Assembly (NCBI RefSeq): GCF_016583905.1
Contig: NZ_NRRY01000011.1
Coordinates: 51,405-115,404 of the forward strand
DNA from: Lamprobacter modestohalophilus
Lineage (GTDB): Bacteria; Pseudomonadota; Gammaproteobacteria; Chromatiales; Chromatiaceae
Direction: 5' to 3'
DNA: 64,000 bases
The notes beneath the pieces are model-generated. The model did not search any database. It saw nothing but the letters and a program-made list of their open reading frames with translations, and was not told the DNA's origin. The translations under genes and the position numbers were made by a program. Positions 44,815 through 53,911 of the stretch are shown here, piece after piece. Every line of letters begins with the position of its first letter. Positions within the stretch are counted from its first letter, which is position 1.

Positions 44815-45327
44815 ATGCGTATGCAGAAACGTCCTCCCATGGCGAGCCCTTGGTTGAATGATCCCTTGCGTCGGTCTGCGCTCCCTGAGCATGAGGCGCA
44901 GCTCGTTGCGGAGGCGATCCGCTGTCTGGAAGCTCGCTATCAGGTCGCGGGTGAGTGTCTGAACAGCCCGGAGTTGACGCGCGAGTATCTGAAGCTGCGC
45001 CTGTATGGCCTGGCCTATGAGGTGTTTGCGGTGATCTACCTGAACAGTCGCAACCAGGTCATCCAGTACCGCGAGCTGTTTCGGGGAACCATCAATGGAG
45101 CGAGTGTGCATCCGCGTGAGGTGGTGCGCGAATGTCTGCACTGGAATGCCTCCTCGGTGATCTTGGCGCATAACCATCCATCAGGCGTGGCGGAGCCCAG
45201 TCAGGCGGACCTGTGCATCACCAAGCGTCTCCAAGAGGCCCTCGGGCTGATCGATGTGCAGGTGCTCGATCACCTCGTCATCGGGGACGGTGCGGGGGTG
45301 TCGTTCGCAGAGCGGGGCTTGCTCTGA
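44815..45327 (+). CDS. radC: RadC-like JAB/MPN domain protein
   Basis: The 170-residue protein contains the JAMM signature [20 protein letters not shown], preceded by [20 protein letters not shown], and [19 protein letters not shown] at the end, which define the RadC family. It lacks the N-terminal HhH region of chromosomal RadC, as usual for the short island-borne copies. The true role of RadC is unclear; it may be an isopeptidase-like enzyme or DNA-metabolism factor. AACGGAGA lies before the ATG. Confidence 0.92.
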   Translation: MRMQKRPPMASPWLNDPLRRSALPEHEAQLVAEAIRCLEARYQVAGECLNSPELTREYLKLRLYGLAYEVFAVIYLNSRNQVIQYRELFRGTINGASVHPREVVRECLHWNASSVILAHNHPSGVAEPSQADLCITKRLQEALGLIDVQVLDHLVIGDGAGVSFAERGLL

Positions 45328-45512
45328 GACCAGGGCTCAGGGAGGATCAAGGATGTCTGGGAGTCCGACCAAGACCACCGCCGCTATCAGGCGCTGATCG
45401 GACTCCCCGCCCGCTGCGGGCTTGGTTACCGGGCTGAGAGGCGTGGTGGCTTGATCGGCAGTGTCCCTGGAGATGGCGATGGCCTTCTTTTTTTGACTGC
45501 ATCGAGACAGAC

Positions 45513-46424
45513 ATGACCCTGCAGACCTTACTCAATCCGACCAACGATTACGTCTTCAAACGGTTGTTTGTCGAGGCCCCTGAGCTGTTGGTGGCGCTGA
45601 TCAATGATCTGCGCCCGGATCTGCCCGACATCGCCTCGGTTGAGATTTTAAACCCCAACATCGAGCCCAGTGATTTGACCGGGAAGTACATCATCCTCGA
45701 TGTGCTGGCTCGCGATACGCAAGGCCATTGCTACAATGTGGAGGTCCAGGTGCGTCGCTACGGGGCCTGGCACAAGCGCGGGTTGTTCTATCTGGCGCGC
45801 ACCTTGGGCGGGCAACTCAGTGTTGGTGAGGACTACCAGGAGCTGAGAGCCTCGGTCGGGCTGCATCTGTTGGACTTTGACCTGTTCACCGCCAGCGAGC
45901 AGGAACGCCAACAGGCGCTCTGGCGTTTTGAGATGCGCGATGAGCAGCAGCCCAGCGTGACGCTGGGGAACATCCTGCAGATGAACCTGATCGAATTGAG
46001 CAAGGCGGATCGCTTAGGACTGGCACCAGGTCCGCTGCGGGCTTGGGTGACCTTCTTCAAACACTGGCAAGAGGAACTGACGATGGCGACTGTGGCCCAT
46101 GAACCGGTCCAGCAGGCGATGAACCGAATCCGCGAGCTCAGTGCGGATGAGGAGGCTCGTCGTCTGGCCTTCGTGCGGGAGCGTGCGCTGCACGATGAGG
46201 TGTCGTTTCTCAATGAGGCGAGGCGAGAGGGACGTGAGGAAGGGCGTCAGGAAGGGATGCAGAAGGGACGCGAGGAAGGACGCGAGGCAGGACGCGAGGC
46301 AGGACGCGAGGAAGTGGCTCAGAACCTCATTGCCTTGAAGCTGTTGGCGGATGAGCAGATTGCCGCTGCGTCAGGCTTGAGCGAAGCGGAGGTTAAAGCA
46401 CTTCATGAGAGGCTGAAGCATTAA
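45513..46424 (+). CDS. Rpn-family PD-(D/E)XK transposase-like nuclease
   Basis: An apparently intact 303-residue member: MTLQTLLNPTNDYVFKRLFV, then ILDVLARDTQGHCYNVEVQV (the D...E-x-Q nuclease core), RGLFYLARTLGGQLSVGEDY, and a charged tail with GREEGREAGREAGREE repeats leading to LLADEQIAAASGLSEAEVKAL. Related to Rpn proteins of E. coli that stimulate RecA-independent recombination. It differs clearly from the Rpn-A and Rpn-B copies at 51-60 kb. A partial copy of its middle lies just downstream. Confidence 0.88.
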   Translation: MTLQTLLNPTNDYVFKRLFVEAPELLVALINDLRPDLPDIASVEILNPNIEPSDLTGKYIILDVLARDTQGHCYNVEVQVRRYGAWHKRGLFYLARTLGGQLSVGEDYQELRASVGLHLLDFDLFTASEQERQQALWRFEMRDEQQPSVTLGNILQMNLIELSKADRLGLAPGPLRAWVTFFKHWQEELTMATVAHEPVQQAMNRIRELSADEEARRLAFVRERALHDEVSFLNEARREGREEGRQEGMQKGREEGREAGREAGREEVAQNLIALKLLADEQIAAASGLSEAEVKALHERLKH

Positions 46425-46429
46425 GCGCG

Positions 46430-46528
46430 ATGAACCGAATCCGCAAGCTGAGTGCGGATGACCAAGCCCGTCGTCTGGCCTTCGTGCGGGAGCAAGCGTT
46501 GCACGGATTTTGCCCGTCTTCTACATGA
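46430..46528 (+). pseudogene. 33-codon partial duplicate of the Rpn gene
   Basis: Reads MNRIRKLSADDQARRLAFVR, EQALHGFCPSST, then stop, a diverged copy of residues 203-227 of the gene upstream (MNRIRELSADEEARRLAFVR there). It starts six bases after that gene ends, so an ancestral second copy was lost except for this piece. Confidence 0.75.
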
Positions 46529-46605
46529 CGGACTGAAAGAGCAGCCCCTGTGGCTGCTGAGGGTAGCCCCTGTGGCTCCCTAGCGATGACGTCTACGTTG
46601 TGTCT

Positions 46606-47973
46606 TTATTCGTCTTCCGGGTCGCTGCTGGGCGCATCGTCGCCCGGTGGAGACTGCACCGGTGCGGGTGGTGTACCTGTTCCCTGTTTCGCCTTCATGC
46701 CCGGGGCGCAACCGGGCTGCTTGCCACTGCCGCTGTCTCCCTCGCGCTCAAGCGCCTTAATGGCCTCCTGATCCTGCGCTGTCTCAGTCTCAGTCTCTCC
46801 CAATGCGCGCGCCTCCCGATCCCAAGGCACCGAGCGCGCTGCAGTATCCGCTGCAGATAACAACGACTCTTGGCTCAGATGCGCATAACGCTGCGTGGTC
46901 TTGACCTGCGTGTGACCGAGCAGTTGTTGCACCTCGTAGAGCGAACGCCCCTGGTTGATCACGTAGCTGGCGAAGCTGTGGCGCAGATCGTGGATGCGCA
47001 GGTCACTGAGTCCCGCCAGGCAGCGGGCGGTGTTCCAGGAATTGAAGATACTCACGAATGGCTTGCCACTCTTCGGGTTGGGAAACAGGTACGGATTCCC
47101 TGCTGCTCGGGGCAGCTTTGCCAGTAGCGAGAGCATCCCCTGTGACAACGGCACATGGCGGGTCTTGCCGCTCTTATTGCGCTCGATGCGCCAGCGTTGC
47201 TGCTCGCGGTCGAGATCCGCCCACTGCGCATCCAGCACCTCACGCTTGCGCGCTCCGGTGAGCAGGAGCATGGCGATGATGTAGGACAGGAGCGGATTGG
47301 GTGAGGCTTCCAGCGCCTCGAAGAGGCGTCGTGCCTCGTCCTTTTTCAGGTAGCGCTCGCGCTTGTTGTTCTCTGGGTAGAGATCGATCCCCGCAGTCGG
47401 GTTACGACTGAGTCCTTCCACCTCCCATTTCAGCGCGCAGTTGAAGACGTACCGACACAGGATGATCACCCGGTTGGTCGAGGCAGGTTCGTGGTGCTCA
47501 CGGTGCAGACTAAAGATCTCCACCAGATGTTGGCGCTTGATCTCGTCGAGATACAGCTTCCCGAGCTGGGGCAGGACATGATTGCGCAGCAAGCCCTCAT
47601 CCGTCTGCCAGCTGCGCTTATACCCCTTCACATGCGGTAGATAGGCTGAGGCAGTGAACTCAGCGAGGGTGGGCACGTTGCGCAGTGCGCGACGCTGCTC
47701 GAAGGGGTCCTCACCCATGGTGACCTTTGCCAGGATTTCCTGGGCGATCCGTCGTGCCTCACTGAGCGTGAGTGTGGCGGCACTGGCGAGTTTGCGCTCG
47801 ATCAGCTTGCTGTGGCTGTCGCGATAGCGCAGATAGTACGACTTGTGGCCAGAGGGGAGCACCTTGAGCGAAAAGCCTACCACCTTCTTATCGTAGTAAT
47901 CGATCCTAGCCTTTTCAGGCGGGCAGCGGGCTTGCTGCTCGACAAAGTGCTGCGTCAGGTTTAACTTGGGCAT
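46606..47973 (-). CDS. Tyrosine recombinase (island integrase)
   Basis: The 455-residue protein has the core residues of tyrosine integrases: Arg242 in GARKREVL, Lys270 in NKSGKTRHVPL, H-x2-R at His328/Arg331 in HDLRHSFASYV, His354 in LLGHTQVKTTQRYAHL and catalytic Tyr363. The N-terminal DUF4102-like arm (KVVGFSLKVLPSGHKSYYLR) is P4/CP4-type. The C-terminal 85 residues are an unusual low-complexity tail (GKQPGCAPGMKAKQGTGTPP). It is divergent from the double-HTH gene and lies near the right edge of the island, where an attachment site is expected. Confidence 0.95.
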   Translation of the reverse strand: MPKLNLTQHFVEQQARCPPEKARIDYYDKKVVGFSLKVLPSGHKSYYLRYRDSHSKLIERKLASAATLTLSEARRIAQEILAKVTMGEDPFEQRRALRNVPTLAEFTASAYLPHVKGYKRSWQTDEGLLRNHVLPQLGKLYLDEIKRQHLVEIFSLHREHHEPASTNRVIILCRYVFNCALKWEVEGLSRNPTAGIDLYPENNKRERYLKKDEARRLFEALEASPNPLLSYIIAMLLLTGARKREVLDAQWADLDREQQRWRIERNKSGKTRHVPLSQGMLSLLAKLPRAAGNPYLFPNPKSGKPFVSIFNSWNTARCLAGLSDLRIHDLRHSFASYVINQGRSLYEVQQLLGHTQVKTTQRYAHLSQESLLSAADTAARSVPWDREARALGETETETAQDQEAIKALEREGDSGSGKQPGCAPGMKAKQGTGTPPAPVQSPPGDDAPSSDPEDE

Positions 47974-48031
47974 TTGATTCTCCTTAGACGCCTTTTTTTT
48001 TCGAGAAGAGCGTCATAAAACCTAAAGATCA

Positions 48032-48057
48032 CTTCAGTGACGAAATCGCCACTGAAG
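48032..48057. promoter_or_regulatory. Inverted repeat operator candidate between integrase and regulator
   Basis: CTTCAGTG (48032-48039) and CACTGAAG (48050-48057) are perfect inverted repeats with a ten-base spacer, located in the intergenic region between the divergent integrase and HTH genes. A repressor dimer could control both. Confidence 0.55.
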
Positions 48058-48093
48058 AGCATCATAGCTTGCCTTTCTTTGGAGTCAAGTCCC

Positions 48094-48777
48094 ATGTACG
48101 AAACCACGCGACTGGCGATCGCCTTGCGCATGGCTCGGGCTGTCGCCCAGATGACACAAGTCGAGTTGGCCAGTGCGCTCGACGTGAGTAAGACGATCAT
48201 TGCGCGCAACGAACGCGCGGACATGGCGATGCGCGCGGATACGCTGGTTCGACTGATCGCGGTGATGCGATCGCGACAGATCGAGATCGACCTCTTCAGC
48301 ACGCTCGATACGGTCAGGCTTGAGGCTGCAGGCCCTCATCTGGATTCCGCTGCGATGCGAGCAGCCCGTGCTGCACTCAACATCAGCCAGCAGGCGTTTG
48401 CGGATGAACTCGGGTTGAGCAAGTCCGTCGTGACCCATGGCGAGCGCAACGACAGCATCATGCGCTCAGATACGCTGATGATTTTGATCGAGACCATGCA
48501 AGCGCGAGGGATCGACCTCGACTGGTCTCCCGTGAATGAAACCTTGAGCGTGATCGTGCAGGCGAAGGCTGTTCTCGCGATCGAGGAGGAAGAACGTCGT
48601 GAACTGATTCCCCTCAGTGCTGTGAGCGGCGTTAAGGAGGGGCAAGCCTCTACAGGGACGATGACCGAAGCGACTGAGACCGAGCACGCCTTACTGAGCA
48701 AACTGCTCAGCACACCGTCGGAGGCGAGCCCACGTGCGGATCAGTCCGAGCAGGGCAGTGAAGATGAGCCATCGTGA
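48094..48777 (+). CDS. Regulator with two tandem XRE-type HTH domains
   Basis: Starting at the ATG at 48094 (after GGAG) the 227-residue protein has two similar HTH units: RMARAVAQMTQVELASALDV with SKTIIARNER at residues about 11-44, and ARAALNISQQAFADELGL with SKSVVTHGER at about 90-120. Each is followed by the same D-T-L-[VM]-x-LI-x-x-M segment. Two HTHs in one chain would contact both halves of a dyad. The C-terminal half is acidic. Position opposite the integrase suggests control of excision or integration, probably at the inverted repeat at 48032-48057. Confidence 0.75.
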   Translation: MYETTRLAIALRMARAVAQMTQVELASALDVSKTIIARNERADMAMRADTLVRLIAVMRSRQIEIDLFSTLDTVRLEAAGPHLDSAAMRAARAALNISQQAFADELGLSKSVVTHGERNDSIMRSDTLMILIETMQARGIDLDWSPVNETLSVIVQAKAVLAIEEEERRELIPLSAVSGVKEGQASTGTMTEATETEHALLSKLLSTPSEASPRADQSEQGSEDEPS

Positions 48778-48808
48778 GCGTTGGCTAGGAACAGGTCGAT
48801 AGCAGCCA

Positions 48809-48961
48809 ACTGGAAACGGGATGGAAAACCAACGAAGAGACGGTGTCTAAGAAAAACAAGCGCTTAGCGTCAGCCAGCGATTGCGAGCGGGGCAGGCCAG
48901 CAGGGGGATGGGTGGAAATCAGGTGGAAAACGCCAGAATCGCGCTTTCGAGAGGGTGGAAA
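48809..48961. repeat. Cluster of GGTGGAAA-type repeats, candidate integrase arm sites (att region)
   Basis: GGTGGAAA occurs at 48911-48918, 48922-48929 and 48954-48961 in direct orientation, with related GATGGAAA at 48820-48827 and ACTGGAAA at 48809-48816. The cluster lies between the island regulator and the truncated secreted-protein gene, where arm-type binding sites of the integrase are expected. The core site itself was not identified. Confidence 0.45.
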
Positions 48962-48986
48962 GATCAATTGAATCAGTCGGTTGTGA

Positions 48987-50951
48987 AGAGCCCAGACTAG
49001 GACGCTCACTACTGGTGTCGATAATCTCGATGGCACAACGAGTGACGATATTTTCTCAGGGCCGTTAGCTACATTAGTTAACTCAGCTGCTGTCATGAAC
49101 ACCCTAACCGAATTCGACGACCTGGATGGCGCTGGGGGCACCGACACGCTGAATGCTCGTCTCGCGGACGACGTCGACAATACTGTCACCTTGACAAGCA
49201 TCGAGGTCGTGAATCTGCGCTCGTCCGCTGATGCATCTGGATCTAGTGGTGGGATTGACGTTAATGCCGAAAACTTCTCCGGCATAGAACAACTCTGGAG
49301 TGATCGTTCCAACTTTGAGCTCAACGTCAAGGACGTTCAAGGGCCTGTCATAGCCGGCTTGAATCAGGTGGCCGCAGGTGCTGACTACAACATCACCTAT
49401 GCATCAGACGTGCTCGGCTCAGACAGCTACACGCAGCAGATCGTGCTGCAAGGTGCGGGTAATGCTACCGCTAGTGGCTCAGTGGACTTAACCATCGCCG
49501 CCAGTGGCGACGATGATATCACCGGTCTGGACATCAATGCCGCCTCAGGGGTCAACCACCTCTCTTTCTTTGGGGTCAGTGGGGCTGGCGCTTCGGAAGA
49601 CGACGACATCGAGACCCTGGCGATTGAAGGCTCGGCAGGCTTGATGATCAATGGAAACGACTTCGGCAACGCGCTCGAGTCGGTTGACGCCACTGGCTAT
49701 AGCGGCGACCTTGAGCTGGATATCAGTGGGAAAGATGGTGGCAGCGGCGGCGCCGACAACTACGGCCCGCTGGATGTCATTCTTGGCGACGGAGACGACA
49801 CCCTGACGGTTGCGGCGGAGATGGTTGGCCTTGAGTCTGGAGCCGGCACCACAACACTGCCCACTGATATCTCCATCGACGGCGGCTTAGGCGCTAATAC
49901 GTTGGTCGTTGATGATGACTCTTTCATTTATTCCGGTGGCTTGTCGGATTACGATTTCGCCAACGTCAGCAACTTCCAGGAGCTATCGTTCCTGAACAAC
50001 TTGGGCCCTGGTTCTGGGAGCGATACGCTCGATCTCAGTGAAACCGGTTTCACGAGCCTGACCCTCCAAGGGATGACAAGAGTTGGAGTCAATTCTAGCG
50101 GTGGTGAAACTGATAACGATCTGACCATCATCGGCTCCGAAGCCTTCAATGAGATCACGCTTAAGAACACACTAAACGTGGGCGAGAGTGGTGGCTCGTC
50201 TGGTCATGGTTCCATCACCCTCGAAGGCTTTAGTGCCCTTGCGATGACCTTTGAAGAAGAGGCTAGTGGCTCATATGTCGGGGGCGGCGGGCTGATCGCA
50301 AATGACCTGGTCAACGGCACCGTCAATCTCGTCGGCGATACATCCGTTGAAGTGGCCGCACTGAACTCCACGAGCTTGGAGACCTTGACGCTCAACTTGG
50401 GCGAGGGCTCGGGTTCCTTCACTGGACCGCTGAGTGCCGATGCCGGTGTCTCGGCTAGCCTAGAGACCGTGACCGTGACCGGTGGAGAAGATACAACGCT
50501 GACGTTCGGCATGGGAGTAGACCAAGACTCCTTCTCCACCCTGGATCTCTCGGGCATGAACGGAGGCGATGGGGCGAGTGGCGGTACCGGTACAATGTTC
50601 ACGATTGCCGATGTCGCTCAGCAGGTGACAATCCAGGTTGGCACGGGGGATCTGGAGTACGATACGCTGAATACTCAGCGTGATCTCTTCCAGTTCGTCG
50701 GCGATGACATTGGCTATGTGGAAATCGGACAGGTCAGTGAAAGCGGAGGATTCGATGCGGGCACAGGAGCCAATAAAGATCGACTGGACTTCAGCCTGTT
50801 CGAGGGGATTACGGATGGCAATGACCTCGATATCGTACAAGACGGTGCTAATGCTGTGATTACCGCCGCCGATGGCCAGTTTGAGGGGACAATCGTGCTT
50901 GTCGGTGTCGATGCAGACGCCGAGCTCTCAGCCAGTCTCATCTTCGCCTGA
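48987..50951 (+). pseudogene. C-terminal part of a second RTX/S-layer-like secreted protein, start missing at the island edge
   Basis: The frame opens after TGA at 48984-48986 and reads RAQTRTLTTGVDNLDGTTSD, then SAAVMNTLTEFDDLDGAGGT and so on to FEGTIVLVGVDADAELSASL. There is no plausible start before the ATG at 49095, which already lies inside the conserved domain; the homologous point in the complete gene at 27222 is residue 256 (TLTTDVDLINGTANND). The protein is Asp/Gly/Ser-rich with no cysteine, like other type I exported coat proteins. A terminator follows. It may be an expressed fragment or simply a remnant. Confidence 0.75.
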
Positions 50952-51002
50952 TCGGGGCTATACGAACACTGCCTGCCGGTCTAAGGCGGGTAGTCGTCGC
51001 GC

Positions 51003-51029
51003 AAGGGGAGCTTCGGCTCCCCTTTTTTT
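51003..51029 (+). terminator. Strong terminator after the truncated RTX-like gene
   Basis: AAGGGGAGC pairs with GCTCCCCTT over a TTCG tetraloop and runs into seven T. Confidence 0.9.
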
Positions 51030-51043
51030 ATCCTCAGCCCCCT

Positions 51044-51211
51044 GATGAACAAACCGGTGACTACATCGTCTCGATTATGGAGGCCGTCGCCATCGCGCAC
51101 TGGCCCCGTGAGGGTGGCCCACTGCGCAACCTCGAACGCCGCCCCTTGCCCGCGTCAGAGCCAGAGCGCGGCCCTGCGTCGATGCGGGCATTGGGTCGAG
51201 CCGCGCTCTGA
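51044..51211 (+). pseudogene. 56-codon C-terminal coding relic, unknown
   Basis: The frame DEQTGDYIVSIMEAVAIAHW, then PREGGPLRNLERRPLPASEP, ends in RALGRAAL and TGA. Codon use and composition look like a real protein end, possibly of a methyltransferase-type protein, but I cannot assign it. It is followed by a palindrome and a TPR relic. Confidence 0.4.
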
Positions 51212-51220
51212 CCGTCGCCG

Positions 51221-51239
51221 ATACGCGCCCGGCGCGTAT
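51221..51239. repeat. 19 bp perfect palindrome
   Basis: ATACGCGCC and GGCGCGTAT flank one central base. It lies between two coding relics; likely a REP-like repeat unit. Confidence 0.55.
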
Positions 51240-51262
51240 GCCCGCACTGCCGGGGGGCTGAA

Positions 51263-52396
51263 TTGAGCGGGCTCGAGGCGGCGACCGCGCCTCATCCCGA
51301 GACCGTCGCGGGCTGGCTGCGGCAGGCGATCCTGCTGGATCGCGGCGGACAGCACCAGGCCGCGGCCGAGACCCTGCTGAAGGTGATGCGCGCCCCGCAG
51401 GCCACACCTGAGCAGCGCCTGCGCGCGGCGCGGTTGGTGGCGCGGTTCGAGCAGCGGGGCCTGGCGCTAACGGTGGCCACCGAGGCCTTTGAGCAGATGG
51501 GGCGGCCACTGCAATGGGCGAGCGCCCTGCTCTATATCGCCCAGCGCACGGCGGATTGGGATCTGGTCGCGGCGCTGACCGCGCAGATGCGCTCGGCCTA
51601 TGCGGCGGGCCAGGCTGAAGCCCTGCGGGAGACGCCGCGCACCCACCTCGCATGCCTTAGCATATCATCAGCTGATAACAGTTGCCGCGCCGGTGTGGTG
51701 ACTCCTGCCGCCGTCGCTACCCGAACCCGGCGGGGTTGGTGGCAAATCATCATCGTCTGGCTGGTGCAAGTGCGCTGGCAGGTCACCAGCCCAGCCCGAG
51801 GGCTGCCCCCGATCCTACCGATCGTGCTCTACAATGGGCTTGAGCGTTGGCATGCCGCCGAAGACATTGACGAACTGGTGCGTCCCACGCCGCCGCTGTT
51901 CCTACGCGCCTATCAGCCGCACCTGCGCTATTACCTGATTGACGAAGGCCGCTACACACCCGAGCAGCTCAGCGCCATCGACAGTCCATTGAGCGGTGTA
52001 TTCGAGGTCGAGATCGCCTCCGGGGATCGGGTCTCATTACAAGCAGCCGTCGATCGACTGGTGCGCCTGATCCAAGCCGACCCCAACAAGGCCCGGCTGG
52101 ATCGGCTCATCACCCATTGGCTCAAGCGCCACCTGCGGCGGCTGAGTGCGGACATTGACCTCAAACAGATCAACTCATTAGTCGAGGACAAGGCCATGTT
52201 AGCCGAGAACCTAGAAAGCTGGGCACAGCGCGAGCGTCGGGAAGGGCGTTTGGAAGGGGAGCGGATCGGGATGAAGAAAACGGCTCAAGACACGGCCCGC
52301 AATCTCATCGCACTGGGCATGCTCAACGACGGGCAGATTGCCCAAGCCACCGGCCTGAGTGTGGCGCAGGTCGAGGCATTACGCGCAGACAACTGA
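51263..52396 (+). pseudogene. Chimeric frame: TPR-protein fragment fused to an Rpn-A 3' part
   Basis: Residues 1-130 (GLEAATAPHPETVAGWLRQA, then RAARLVARFEQRG, AQRTADWDLVAALTAQMRSA) resemble the N-terminal TPR and C-D-W-x-L type helix of glycosyltransferase/SPINDLY-like proteins. Residues 130-177 are scrambled sequence. From GLPPILPIVLYNG to the stop the frame is Rpn-A, almost the same as the intact gene at 58328. So two broken genes are joined by chance in one frame of 377 codons starting at TTG. Expression of a stable protein is unlikely. Confidence 0.72.
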
Positions 52397-52429
52397 TGCT
52401 GTCCGGTGACTAGGCGCGCTCCCTGTTGC

Positions 52430-52441
52430 TAGACTCAAACT
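52430..52441 (+). promoter_or_regulatory. Extended -10 box six bases before ATG (leaderless-type promoter)
   Basis: TGC-TAGACT, then CAAACT, then the ATG at 52442. The arrangement is kept relative to copy 1 although the spacer bases differ (CGAGCC there). Confidence 0.6.
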
Positions 52442-52744
52442 ATGCGTACCAAGCCTGATCGCAGCAACGCCATCCCACCTCAGCCCCACGCCAAACTGCT
52501 GGCAGAGCTAGAGGGCTTCGAGCATCTGCTGTTCGAGCCCATGACCCAAACGGATCTGGATCGGCTCTATGCCCTGTCGGAACGCTGGACGGAGCAACTC
52601 GGAGACAGCCCCGAGGCGATCGCGCTCTGCGATGCGCTGGAAGACTTCATCGGCGCGGGGATCGAGGATGCGGACGTGGAGAAGGCGTATCGGGAGCTGG
52701 TCGAGTGCGTGCAACAGACGCCTTCGCGCGTGAGCCACCCCTGA
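52442..52744 (+). CDS. Small acidic protein, second copy of the duplicated module
   Basis: 100 residues, same length as its paralogue at 30552, with a handful of substitutions (for example MRTKPDRSNAIPPQPHAKLL at the start, RLYALSERWTEQLG later). Both frames are intact, and the leaderless-type promoter is kept. Function unknown; convergent with the Gp2-like gene copy as in the island. Confidence 0.65.
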   Translation: MRTKPDRSNAIPPQPHAKLLAELEGFEHLLFEPMTQTDLDRLYALSERWTEQLGDSPEAIALCDALEDFIGAGIEDADVEKAYRELVECVQQTPSRVSHP

Positions 52745-52777
52745 CGCATGCTTCGGGTAGACGCAGAGCAGGCTGAT

Positions 52778-53803
52778 TCAACCCTGACCCGCTCGCCCCC
52801 TGCCATTGCCCTGTGAGCGTTGCTGTTGAGCGCCCTTCAGGGTGGCCCGAGCACGCGTCGGAGCAGGCAAGACATCCAGGCAGCTCAGTGCATCAAAGGT
52901 CGACAGCAACCGTTGCAGGCGCGCGATGGCCTGTGCATCGTCCCGACAGACCAGCCCGAGCTGCGCGCTGTGCCTTGCAGGCTGATCCCGACCGTGAGCG
53001 ATCAAGCCCACGCCCCATCCCTGAGTGATCGTCTCTCGCCAATAGGCAGCGCACTGCTGTGCGCGCTCCTCGGGCGATTCACTGAGCGGTCTCGATTCGC
53101 GGTTGGTCGGGGCAAACACAAAGACCATCCATAAGCGCAGTCCCTGCTCAAGAGGACTGATCAGGCGCCAGTGATAGCCCAGCAGGTCGACAAACGCGCG
53201 CTCGCGTCCCTGGCGACAGGCCTTGAACAGGGCAGTGCGAGCGCGCAAGAACTCACGGTTGTGCTGCGCTCGATCATGCAGCCACTGCTGCCTGTGGGGT
53301 TCGCGTTCAAACAGCACATGGACGAAGGTCAGACAGCGATGCTGTTGAAAGTGCCCCTTGACCTTCTGGATGTGGTTCTTCAGCGCTTTACGCTGCGCGC
53401 GTTGATGGTGATCGAGCGCCTGTTTCAACGACGGAAGTCTGAGGCTCGCCTGCAGGGTGCGCACAAACGCGATGATCGTCTCGGGCTTGGCATGGGCAGG
53501 GACCGGAGACTGCGCATAGGTCTGAAACAGCACGCGCAGCATCGGGATGAGCATGGCCTGGATCAGTGGCGACAGACCCGTGATGGCAGACTCACGCGCC
53601 AAGGTCCTCAGGTGGCCTCGCGTCTGCGCGATCAGCGGTTTCAGGGTCGCGTCCGCGAAGAGCGTGTCCGGTTCAGTCTTGCGCAGCCTATCGATCCATT
53701 CCAGCAACCGCTGTCTCTGGCGGGCCTCCTCATAGAGTCCGGAGGTGATGATACGGCGTTGGCATTCCGGGGACAGTATGCGTAATCCCCCTGACTGACC
53801 CAC
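52778..53803 (-). pseudogene. Second, N-terminally truncated copy of the Gp2-like gene
   Basis: From codons matching RRIIT to the C-terminus the protein equals the 30888-32006 product with scattered changes (for example DRAQHNREFLRAR against DRAQHHREFLRAR). The first about 45 residues of that protein are replaced by unrelated sequence at 53764-53803 that reads MGQSGGLRILSPEC. The R-L-W in place of an H-x-H pair is kept. The truncation coincides with a repeat edge, so a mobile element or recombination event cut the 5' end. Confidence 0.7.
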
Positions 53804-53858
53804 CTAACCACAGGCTTACACCATCCAGCCCCCGGGGTTCGCGCCTCGGGGGCTCTTG
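53791..53858. repeat. Palindromic terminator-like repeat, copy A
   Basis: CTGACTGACCCACCTAACCA, then a spacer and the palindrome AGCCCCCGGGG-TTCGCG-CCTCGGGGGCT. Two further copies lie at 56808-56893 and 59404-59492. The GC-rich stem with a T-containing end could work as a terminator. Confidence 0.7.
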
Positions 53859-53899
53859 CGTACCTTGCTGAGCGGGTGTCTGCGGGTATTCCCCTGCGC

Positions 53900-53911
53900 T
53901 ACACTCGCCCG
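53900..53911 (+). promoter_or_regulatory. -10 box six bases before ATG (leaderless-type promoter)
   Basis: TACACT, then CGCCCG, then ATG at 53912; the same bases precede the Rpn-B copy at 59547. Without the upstream TG, but with the same exact spacing as the other accessory genes. Confidence 0.5.

Larger units (their letters stand above)
52425..53763. repeat. 1.3 kb duplicated two-gene module, copy 2
   Basis: Nearly identical to 30535-31873 inside the island. The copy begins around the -10 box of the small gene and ends inside the Gp2-like gene where the sequence changes to a RAYT-like repeat edge (CATTCCGGGGACAGTATG). Confidence 0.85.
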
